Below, one piece after another: positions 1 to 5,359 of a stretch of DNA of 8,586 nt. Made by a program: the position numbers and the translations under genes. This DNA is from Scatomorpha sp036653715. Lineage in GTDB: Bacteria; Bacillota; Clostridia; Oscillospirales; Oscillospiraceae. The stretch is taken from positions 1-8,586 of the forward strand of contig JAVVTL010000064.1 in assembly GCA_036653715.1 (NCBI GenBank), written 5' to 3'. The notes under the pieces are model-generated. The model searched no databases. It saw only the letters and a list, made by a program, of their open reading frames with translations, and was not told the DNA's origin. Position 1 is the first letter of the stretch, and every line of letters starts with the position of its first letter.

Positions 1-761
1 ACCTCGGCGCAGTGGCCGCAGCCGACGCACTTATCGTAGTCGATGACGGCGAGATTGTTCTCGATTTTTATCGCCTCTGCGGGGCATTCCTTTTGGCACT
101 TCATGCAGCCGATGCAGCCGAGGTCGCAGAGCTTGCGGGTGACGGCGCCCTTATCTCCCGAGCGGCAGCCAACCAAAACCTTTTGGTCATAGGGCACCTT
201 TCGGATGATTTTCTTGGGGCAGGCGCTGGCGCAGGCCATGCAGGCAACGCATTTTTCTCTGTCCACCTCGGCGACGCCGTTTACGAGGTGCATTGCGTCG
301 AACTGGCAGGCGCTTACGCAGTTGCCAAGACCCACGCAGGAGAACTGGCATTCCTTCGGCCCCTTGTTGCCGAAGCGCATTGCGGCTGTGCAGTCCTTCG
401 GGCCGGAGTAATCGAAAAAGAGCTGCGCGTGTCCCTCCCCGCCGGAGCAGGGGACGAATGCGACGTATTTTGTCTCGACGCCCGCGTCGAGGCCCATGAT
501 GGCGGCGATTTTCTGTGAGGTGGCAACTCCGCCGGCGACGCAGCAGCTCGGTCCGGCTTCGCCCTTGAGGACGGCGGCGGCATAGCCGTCGCAGCCGGGA
601 TAGCCGCAGCCGCCGCAGTTCGCGCCGGCAAGTGCCTCGCGAATCTCGGTCAGGCGGGGATCCTGTTCCACATAGAAAATCTTTGCGGCGAAGGCGAGGA
701 CGCCCCCGAATACTGCGCCCATTATGCCGAGCACCAGTACGGCTTTAAGTATTTCAATCAT
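1..761 (-). CDS. rnfB: RnfB, ferredoxin-side Fe-S subunit of the Rnf complex (C-terminus cut by window edge)
   Basis: RnfB accepts electrons from reduced ferredoxin and passes them into the membrane part of the Rnf complex. The reading frame starts at ATG 761 (MIEILKAVLVLG) and stays open to the left edge, giving about 253 residues. Residues 4-26 form one hydrophobic anchor. A 4Fe-4S domain follows, with NCGGCGYPGC at 48-57 (Cys49, 52, 57) and a further Cys pair at 73-74. Downstream are several ferredoxin-like cysteine clusters, including CVACMACASACP, CIGCMKCQKECP and, at the edge, CVGCGHCAEV, which is cut before its expected final Cys-Pro. A purine-rich site (AAGGGGGG) six bases upstream supports the start. 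The gap from rnfA is only 12 bases. The multi-cluster C-terminus is typical of RnfB and excludes the Nqr equivalent, which lacks it. Missing sequence at the C-terminus cannot be judged. Confidence 0.95.
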   Translation of the reverse strand, partial: MIEILKAVLVLGIMGAVFGGVLAFAAKIFYVEQDPRLTEIREALAGANCGGCGYPGCDGYAAAVLKGEAGPSCCVAGGVATSQKIAAIMGLDAGVETKYVAFVPCSGGEGHAQLFFDYSGPKDCTAAMRFGNKGPKECQFSCVGLGNCVSACQFDAMHLVNGVAEVDREKCVACMACASACPKKIIRKVPYDQKVLVGCRSGDKGAVTRKLCDLGCIGCMKCQKECPAEAIKIENNLAVIDYDKCVGCGHCAE

Positions 762-773
762 ATCGCGCCCCCC

Positions 774-1358
774 TTACCAAATCTGCATTCCGGAGAAGCC
801 CATGAATGCAAGGGCCACCAATCCGGCTGAGACGAGGCATATCGGGAAGCCCTCAAAGGCCTTGGGATATTCCGCAAACTGGAGCCTGTCTCGCACGCTT
901 GCGAACAGGGCTATCGCGACAAGGAAGCCTATGCCGCCCGTTATGCCGTAGACCACGCTCTCGATGAATCCGAACTTGTTCTGGACGTTCAGCAGCACCA
1001 CGCCGAGGACGGCGCAGTTCGTCGTGATGAGCGGCAGGAAGATACCGAGCGCCGTATATAGGGAGGGCACCGATTTCTTTAGGAACATCTCAACAAACTG
1101 GACCAGCACGGCTATGACCAAAATGAAGGTCAGCGTCTGCATATAGACGAGTCCGAACTTGACGAGGATGTATTCGTTTACGACCCAGCAGATACCGGAG
1201 GCGAGGCCCATGACGAATATGACGGCGAGGCCCATGCCGACGGCGGTGTCCATTTTTGTTGAGCAGCCAAGGAACGGGCAGCAGCCGAGGAACTGGGAAA
1301 AGATAAAGTTGTTTATGAGTATCGCGCCGAGCGATATGGATAGAAGTGAGGTAAACAT
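774..1358 (-). CDS. rnfA: RnfA, core membrane subunit of the Rnf complex
   Basis: RnfA is an integral membrane subunit that pairs with its inverted-topology paralogue RnfE. In published Rnf/Nqr structures the pair holds a [2Fe-2S] cluster inside the membrane. The 194-residue length is normal and about six hydrophobic segments are visible. The signature NNFIFSQFLGCCPFLG (residues 16-31) and the TTNCAVLG motif (112-119) supply the expected cluster ligands, here Cys27 and Cys115. Two additional cysteines flank the first ligand (Cys26, Cys32). The start ATG at 1358 shares its A with the TGA stop of rnfE (TGATG), and AGGAGG lies 10 bases upstream, so translation is probably coupled. RnfA and NqrE are homologous; the neighbouring rnfB and rnfC decide for Rnf. 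Confidence 0.95.
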   Translation of the reverse strand: MFTSLLSISLGAILINNFIFSQFLGCCPFLGCSTKMDTAVGMGLAVIFVMGLASGICWVVNEYILVKFGLVYMQTLTFILVIAVLVQFVEMFLKKSVPSLYTALGIFLPLITTNCAVLGVVLLNVQNKFGFIESVVYGITGGIGFLVAIALFASVRDRLQFAEYPKAFEGFPICLVSAGLVALAFMGFSGMQIW

Positions 1359-2065
1359 CAGATTGTTGCCTCCTTTACTTCGACTTTTGCAGCGAGCGCG
1401 GCTCGCTCTTTTTTCTCTGCGGATTTACGCAGAGCGTACTGCATGGCGGCTATGAGGCAGCCGAGAGTGAGGAAGCCGCCGAAGGGGAGGATGAGCAGCA
1501 TTGCGCCGTACTCCGCGGGGAAAATCTGTATGCCGCTGCCGGAGCCGTCCAATACCACACGCAGGACGCCTGTGGAGACATCAAGGATACCGCCGCCGAA
1601 GCTGCCCTTGCCCAAAAACTCGCGGACAAGGCACATAATCATGAGTACGACGGTGTAGCCGAGGCCCTGAAAGAGTCCGTCAAAGAAGGACGGGCCGATT
1701 TTCTCGTGCTGGCAGAAGGCCTCTGCCCTGCCGATGATGATGCAGTTGACGACTATAAGCGGAATGAACACGCCGAGCGACGCGGAGAGCGCCGGCAAAA
1801 ACGCCTGTATAAGCAGGTCAACTATGGTGACAAAGCCCGCGATGACGACAACGAAAATGGCAAGGCGGATGTCATTGGGGATAATCTTGCGTATTGCCGA
1901 GACGACCACGTTGCAGCAGGTGAGGATGATGAGCACCGAGATGCCCATGCCTATGCCGTTGAACATTGTGGTGGTGATGGCCATGGTGGCGCACATTCCT
2001 ATGCGCTGGACGAGCACCGGGTTGTTGGTGACAAGTCCTTCTTTAAACTGTTTGCCTAAATTCAT
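1358..2065 (-). CDS. rnfE: RnfE, core membrane subunit of the Rnf complex
   Basis: RnfE is the membrane partner of RnfA and contributes the other two ligands of the intramembrane [2Fe-2S] cluster. The 235-residue protein opens with the family signature GLVTNNPVLVQRIGMCATMA (Cys25) and carries IPLIVVNCIIIGRAEAF with Cys108, the two expected ligand positions. About six hydrophobic segments are present. The Cys in GMC is followed by Ala-Thr where many homologues have Pro-Thr. Residues 213-235 form a charged Lys/Glu/Ala tail beyond the last membrane segment. ATG 2065 has AGGAGG nine bases upstream, and this site overlaps the TAA stop of rnfG, 14 bases away. NqrD is the homologue in Nqr complexes; operon context supports RnfE. 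Confidence 0.95.
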   Translation of the reverse strand: MNLGKQFKEGLVTNNPVLVQRIGMCATMAITTTMFNGIGMGISVLIILTCCNVVVSAIRKIIPNDIRLAIFVVVIAGFVTIVDLLIQAFLPALSASLGVFIPLIVVNCIIIGRAEAFCQHEKIGPSFFDGLFQGLGYTVVLMIMCLVREFLGKGSFGGGILDVSTGVLRVVLDGSGSGIQIFPAEYGAMLLILPFGGFLTLGCLIAAMQYALRKSAEKKERAALAAKVEVKEATI

Positions 2066-2079
2066 AGTTCATCCCCTCC

Positions 2080-2625
2080 TTAACCCAGACTCGCGACGAC
2101 ATCCATCGCCGTATTGACGGCGTCGGTCACTGCCTTGGATGTTATCGTGGCACCGGATATTGCCGCAATCTCGCCGCCCTGCTTGGTGAGGGCAACAGGC
2201 TCGGCACTGCCGACATACTGGTTGCGGAACTCCGGCTCAACGGCTCTTGCGCCGAGGCTCGGTGTCTCCGCGTGCTTGATGATGGAGACGCCCGTCACCG
2301 CGCCCGCGGTGTCTATGCCGATGGCGGCGGTTATTGTGCTCTGTGCGCCGGAGAAGGACATGTCGACAACATAGCCCGCGTCTCCTGCCTTATACACGCC
2401 GTTGACTGTGGAATAGAGCTTTTCGTCGAAGCTGAGAGGCTCGTATTTGTCCGCCGACATGACTTCTTTATAGGCGGCGGCGGTGGCCTGTTCGTTTTGG
2501 AGCTTTATTCTATCGACCGTAAAGAGGTTTACAAGGCCGAGAATACCCGCCGTCACGGCGGAGACAAAGAACAGGATGAGGGTCAAACGCACTATGGGGT
2601 TCGTGGCTTTTTTTGTTGCAGTCAT
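2080..2625 (-). CDS. rnfG: RnfG, covalent-FMN subunit of the Rnf complex
   Basis: RnfG is a single-span membrane protein whose extracytoplasmic FMN-binding domain carries FMN attached to threonine through a phosphoester bond made by the flavin transferase ApbE. A short basic N-terminus leads into one hydrophobic helix (about residues 12-36), then a soluble domain that ends in the flavinylation motif SGATITS. The acceptor is the Thr of SGAT, residue 160 counted from ATG. Two starts are possible: ATG 2625, overlapping the rnfD stop as TGATG with AGGAGG 10 bases upstream, or GTG 2628, overlapping by four bases with seven-base spacing. I prefer the ATG because rnfE-rnfA has the same arrangement and spacing. 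At about 181 residues it is near the usual clostridial length. No apbE gene is in view. Confidence 0.94.
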   Translation of the reverse strand: MTATKKATNPIVRLTLILFFVSAVTAGILGLVNLFTVDRIKLQNEQATAAAYKEVMSADKYEPLSFDEKLYSTVNGVYKAGDAGYVVDMSFSGAQSTITAAIGIDTAGAVTGVSIIKHAETPSLGARAVEPEFRNQYVGSAEPVALTKQGGEIAAISGATITSKAVTDAVNTAMDVVASLG

Positions 2626-3656
2626 CACACAGCCGCCTCCTTTGCGCTTTTCTTGGCTTCCTTGGCGGCAGCCTTTTTCGCCTTGGTGTCCTCGCGGGTG
2701 ACGCCGAACTGCTTGGGTCTTGTGAGCTGGTCGATGAACCAGCAGCAGACGTTCATGATGAGGATTGCGTAGGTCGCGCCCTCGGCATAGGAGCCGAAGT
2801 AGCGGATGAGGACGGTGAGCGCTCCGCAGCCGACGCCGAAGACGAGCTGGCCTTTAAGGGTCACGGGGCTGGTGCTGTAGTCCGTCGCCATGAAGATGGC
2901 AGCGAGGACAACGCCGCCGGAGACGAGGTTAAAGAGCATCCATTCGACATTGCCGTAGCCCTCGTGTCCGAAGATGAGGCAAAGCAGCGCGACGGTGCCG
3001 AGATATGCCGTGGGTATGCGCCAGCTTATGACCTTGCGAAGGATGAGGTAGGCTCCGCCGATAAGCAGCGCGAGGGTGCTAATTTCACCGATGCAGCCGG
3101 GGATGGCGCCGAGGAACATGGTTTTGAGGTTAAAGTAGGCGGGGAGCGCCTCGCCCGCGTAGAGGTATTGGAGGGGGGTCGCCATTGTGACGGCGTCCAC
3201 AGCGCCCTTGAGTATGCCGGGCGTCATCCAGGTGGTCATGATGACGGGATAGGAGAACAGGAACGCGCGGCCCGCCATTGCCGGGTTAAGGAAGTTCTTG
3301 CCAATGCCGCCGTAGAGCTGCTTCACGACGACTATCGCAAATAATGAGCCGATGACCGGCATCCACCACGGGGCGGAGGGCGGAAGCACGCAGCAGAGCA
3401 GTGTTCCCGTTACGACTGCGGACAAGTCGCGGATGCTGCTTTTTTTCTTCATGAGCTTGCGGTAGCCCCACTCGAAGAAGACGGAGGAGCCGACGGATAC
3501 GCAGAGCAGGATGAGGACGTTGACGCCGAATATGTAGACGGCGACGCAGAGCGCGGGGATGAGGGCTATGAGGACGTCCATCATTATAGCGGAGGTGTCC
3601 CTCTTTGTGCGGACCAAAGGGTTCGAGGTGACTTTAAAGAGTCTTTTTTCTTCCAT
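2625..3656 (-). CDS. rnfD: RnfD, covalent-FMN membrane subunit of the Rnf complex
   Basis: RnfD is a polytopic membrane subunit that carries covalent FMN and, by homology with NqrB, is linked to ion translocation. From ATG 3656 the protein has 343 residues (MEEKRLFKVTSNPLVRTKRD), and many hydrophobic segments are visible. Family landmarks are the N-terminal SNPLVR (11-16), the GGIGKNFLNPAMAGRAFL block (116-133) and the flavinylation motif DAVTMATPL (154-162), with Thr160 as the likely FMN site. The motif has Met where many homologues have Gly or Thr. Residues 323-343 form a Lys/Ala-rich tail. The open frame continues upstream to 3833, but that stretch lies inside rnfC and lacks the family N-terminus. 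The chosen ATG overlaps the rnfC stop as TAATG and has AAAGGGGG upstream. Confidence 0.95.
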   Translation of the reverse strand: MEEKRLFKVTSNPLVRTKRDTSAIMMDVLIALIPALCVAVYIFGVNVLILLCVSVGSSVFFEWGYRKLMKKKSSIRDLSAVVTGTLLCCVLPPSAPWWMPVIGSLFAIVVVKQLYGGIGKNFLNPAMAGRAFLFSYPVIMTTWMTPGILKGAVDAVTMATPLQYLYAGEALPAYFNLKTMFLGAIPGCIGEISTLALLIGGAYLILRKVISWRIPTAYLGTVALLCLIFGHEGYGNVEWMLFNLVSGGVVLAAIFMATDYSTSPVTLKGQLVFGVGCGALTVLIRYFGSYAEGATYAILIMNVCCWFIDQLTRPKQFGVTREDTKAKKAAAKEAKKSAKEAAV

Positions 3657-5047
3657 TATGCCTGCGCCCCCTTTCCAACGGCTGTAGCCGACTCGCGCGC
3701 CGCTTTCTCTGCGGCAAGAAGCGCCGCCTTTGCCATTTCCTCGGCCTTGTGCGCGTTCATCAGCGCCTTTCCGAGCTTGAAGGTATGTGTCAGAGGCAAG
3801 CGCCCCGGGCAGCCATAGGAGCAGGAGCCGCACTCAAAGCAGTCCGCCACATGGTATTGCTCCATCTTTGCAAGGTCGCCCTTATTGACATACAGATACA
3901 TGTAAAGCGGCTCGAGCTTCATCGGACAATGGAGCACGCAGTTGCCGCAGCGGATGCAGACGGGGTCTTCCTTCTCGCGGTTGTCTTCCTCGGTGAAGAC
4001 CAAAAGCCCGGCGGCGCCCTTGATGAGGCCGGCGCTTATGTCCGCGACGCAGATGCCCATCATCGGCCCGCCCATGCAGATACGCTCAGGCTCGCCGACA
4101 AAACCGCCCGCCTCTTGGAAGATGTGGTAGAGCGGGGTGCCGAAGCGGACGAGGAGGTTTTTCGCCTCCGCAATGCCGCTGCCGGCGACGGTTACCACGC
4201 GCTCGATGGAGGGCACGCCCTCGTAGCACGCGCGATAGATGCAATAGGAGGTGTAGGTGGAGACGACGTTTCCGCCCACGCCGGAGGGGATTCCGCCCGG
4301 CTTGACCTCGCGGTTTGTGTTTGCCTTTATTTGGAGCTTCTCCGCGCCCTGAGGGTACTTGACCTCCTCGGGGACAATCTCGACGCCGTATTGCGCGGGA
4401 TTGAGGGAGTTAAGCAGGTCGATGGCGTCCTGCTTGTTTTTCTCGATGCCGTAATAGCATTTTTCGAGGCCGTGTGCCAAACGCACAAGCTCGATGCCCT
4501 TCAGGAGCTCGACGGGGTGCTCCAGCATCGTGCGGTGGTCGCCGCAGAGATACGGCTCGCACTCTGCGCCGTTGATGACGAGAGAGTCCACCTTGCCGCG
4601 CGCTCCGGCGATTTTGAAGGCGGTCGGGAACATAGCGCCGCCCATTCCGACGACGCCTGCCTCGCGGATGCGGGCAATGATGGCGTCCGGGTCGCGAAGC
4701 TGCTCCGCCGTGAGCGGATTCATTGCCTCGCAGGGGGTATCCAGCCCGTCGTTTTCGATGACAACGGACATGACCATGTCGCCGAGCATGTGTCTCCTTG
4801 GCTCCACGGCGACGACCGTGCCGGAAACCGAGGCGTGAATGGGTGCGGATACGGGGGCATCGTTTCTGCCGATGACCTGACCCATCTTGACCTTGTCGCC
4901 CACCTTCACCACGGGCTGGTTCGGGGCGCCTATATGCATCGTCATAGGAAGTACAACTTCCTTAGGCGGCGCTATCGGCGTGACAGGCGTCTTATTGGCA
5001 GTTTTCATGTAATCAGGATGAACACCGCCATAGTACTTATAAGGCAT
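3656..5047 (-). CDS. rnfC: RnfC, NADH/FMN-binding Fe-S subunit of the Rnf complex
   Basis: RnfC is the peripheral cytoplasmic subunit where NAD+ is reduced. With the ATG at 5047 it has 463 residues. A barrel-sandwich region occupies the N-terminus (about 30-100). The NADH/FMN-binding Rossmann-like domain follows, with GVVGMGGAMFP (131-141) and NGAECEPYL (159-167). A SLBB-type region comes next, then two 4Fe-4S motifs: CIRCGNCVLHCP (Cys364, 367, 370, 374) and CFECGSCSYGCP (Cys403, 406, 409, 413). An in-frame GTG lies nine bases upstream at 5056, but the ribosome binding site AGAGGT (5055-5060) overlaps that GTG and sits seven bases before the ATG, so the ATG is preferred. The C-terminus (about 435-463) is Ala/Lys/Glu-rich. 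It is the first gene of the operon. Confidence 0.95.
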   Translation of the reverse strand: MPYKYYGGVHPDYMKTANKTPVTPIAPPKEVVLPMTMHIGAPNQPVVKVGDKVKMGQVIGRNDAPVSAPIHASVSGTVVAVEPRRHMLGDMVMSVVIENDGLDTPCEAMNPLTAEQLRDPDAIIARIREAGVVGMGGAMFPTAFKIAGARGKVDSLVINGAECEPYLCGDHRTMLEHPVELLKGIELVRLAHGLEKCYYGIEKNKQDAIDLLNSLNPAQYGVEIVPEEVKYPQGAEKLQIKANTNREVKPGGIPSGVGGNVVSTYTSYCIYRACYEGVPSIERVVTVAGSGIAEAKNLLVRFGTPLYHIFQEAGGFVGEPERICMGGPMMGICVADISAGLIKGAAGLLVFTEEDNREKEDPVCIRCGNCVLHCPMKLEPLYMYLYVNKGDLAKMEQYHVADCFECGSCSYGCPGRLPLTHTFKLGKALMNAHKAEEMAKAALLAAEKAARESATAVGKGAQA

Positions 5048-5054
5048 GAGCTTC

Positions 5055-5060
5055 ACCTCT
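5055..5060 (-). promoter_or_regulatory. Ribosome binding site that fixes the rnfC start
   Basis: Read on the minus strand this is AGAGGT, seven bases before ATG 5047. It overlaps the alternative in-frame GTG at 5056, which therefore cannot use it and has no other good site upstream. This moves the rnfC start three codons in from the longest frame. Confidence 0.7.
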
Positions 5061-5110
5061 CTGTATTATTAACTTATGCAATGTTAACACAATGTGAATG
5101 CGATGTCCAT

Positions 5111-5141
5111 ATTATATGACGCAAATACACCATTTTCCCAA
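5111..5141 (-). promoter_or_regulatory. Predicted promoter of the rnf operon
   Basis: On the minus strand a perfect -10 hexamer TATAAT lies at 5116-5111. A partial -35 TTGGGA lies at 5141-5136, separated by 19 bases, which is longer than the ideal 17. The expected transcription start is near 5104, giving a leader of about 57 bases before rnfC. The weak -35 and long spacer suggest a promoter open to regulation. The -10 is convincing; the -35 assignment is less so. Confidence 0.55.
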
Positions 5142-5157
5142 GTTTACTTATTAACAA
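5140..5157 (-). promoter_or_regulatory. Rex-like operator touching the rnf -35 (proximal, degenerate site)
   Basis: On the minus strand this reads TTGTTAA-TAAG-TAAACTT: a perfect half-site followed by a half-site matching at four of seven positions. Its perfect half lies exactly 20 bases from the equivalent half of the distal site, about two helical turns, and the degenerate end overlaps the -35 hexamer. Alone it would be weak; the phasing with the distal site is why it is listed. Confidence 0.3.
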
Positions 5158-5159
5158 TC

Positions 5160-5177
5160 TTGAGAATTCCTTAACAA
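5160..5177 (-). promoter_or_regulatory. Rex-like operator upstream of rnf (distal, stronger site)
   Basis: On the minus strand this reads TTGTTAA-GGAA-TTCTCAA. The known Rex consensus is TTGTGAA-N4-TTCACAA, with TTGTTAA-N4-TTAACAA common in Clostridia. The left half matches the clostridial form perfectly and the right half differs from TTCACAA at one base. It lies 18 bases upstream of the proposed -35. Rex represses redox and fermentation genes and releases DNA when NADH/NAD+ is high, so a site before a ferredoxin:NAD+ oxidoreductase is plausible. No rex gene is in view. Confidence 0.5.
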
Positions 5178-5213
5178 TGCAAAGTTTTTCCCTGTTATTT
5201 ACATTTCCCCTGC

Positions 5214-5246
5214 ATGCGGAAACAATCTGTTCACATTTTTCCGCAT
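5214..5246. repeat. Perfect 9+9 bp inverted repeat in the intergenic region
   Basis: ATGCGGAAA (5214-5222) and TTTCCGCAT (5238-5246) are perfect reverse complements separated by 15 bases. The location is upstream of both predicted promoters, so it is more likely a protein-binding site or upstream element than an RNA structure. There is no T-tract after either arm, which argues against a terminator. Confidence 0.5.
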
Positions 5247-5282
5247 AAAAATCATTGTCAAGTATTTAACCACCATGTTAAT

Positions 5283-5319
5283 AATTTGTCAATACAAATA
5301 ATTCAATTGCTGACAAATT
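5283..5319. promoter_or_regulatory. Inverted repeat spanning the transporter promoter -35, candidate operator
   Basis: AATTTGTCA (5283-5291) and TGACAAATT (5311-5319) are perfect reverse complements, centres 28 bases apart. The right arm covers most of the -35 hexamer of the transporter promoter. A third copy of the core TTGTCA lies at 5255-5260, 31 bases upstream of the left arm. This layout suits a repressor of the transporter-hydrolase operon, perhaps responsive to its sugar. The regulator is not identified. Confidence 0.45.
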
Positions 5320-5338
5320 CTAAAAAATGCGGTAGAAT
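5310..5338 (+). promoter_or_regulatory. Predicted sigma-A promoter of the transporter-hydrolase operon
   Basis: The -35 CTGACA (5310-5315) and -10 TAGAAT (5333-5338) each match consensus at five of six positions and are separated by the ideal 17 bases. Transcription would begin near 5345, so the leader before ATG 5360 is only about 15 bases and consists almost entirely of the ribosome binding site AGAGGTG. Confidence 0.7.
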
Positions 5339-5359
5339 AGCCTATAAAGAGGTGTTTTC

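Larger units (their letters stand above)
5048..5359. other. Divergent intergenic regulatory region between rnfC and the transporter gene
   Basis: This 312-base AT-rich stretch separates two divergent operons and contains no credible gene. It holds a promoter for each operon, two Rex-like sites on the rnf side, an inverted repeat spanning the transporter -35, a second inverted repeat at 5214-5246, and a recurring TTGTCA hexamer at 5255-5260, 5286-5291 and, inverted, at 5311-5316. No riboswitch-like or long structured leader is apparent; the predicted leaders are about 57 bases for rnf and about 15 for the transporter. Confidence 0.8.

Noticed and set aside
2613..3344. 243-codon plus-strand frame across rnfD
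   Set aside because: Acidic, low-complexity antisense frame; RnfD family motifs on the other strand account for this DNA.
3657..3833. Upstream extension of rnfD to 3833
   Set aside because: The extra residues lie inside rnfC and do not resemble any RnfD N-terminus; ATG 3656 has a ribosome binding site and the TAATG overlap.
1..5047. Nqr (Na+-NADH:quinone reductase) operon instead of Rnf
   Set aside because: The six-gene order CDGEAB, the polyferredoxin RnfB, and the two 4Fe-4S motifs in RnfC identify Rnf; NqrF and NqrA are absent.
3749..5119. 456-codon open frame on the plus strand antisense to rnfC
   Set aside because: Its protein is rich in His, Asp, Arg and Ala with no recognisable domain, it has no ribosome binding site, and it mirrors the strongly supported rnfC, a usual effect of GC-rich coding DNA.
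5214..5246. Inverted repeat as a transcription terminator
   Set aside because: Neither arm is followed by a T-tract, the 15-base loop is long, and no gene ends nearby. It is kept as a possible binding site only.
5255..5283. A second transporter promoter with -35 TTGTCA (5255-5260) and -10 TTAATA (5278-5283)
   Set aside because: The -10 is poor and the CTGACA/TAGAAT promoter downstream is much better; the TTGTCA copy is better explained as a repeated half-site.
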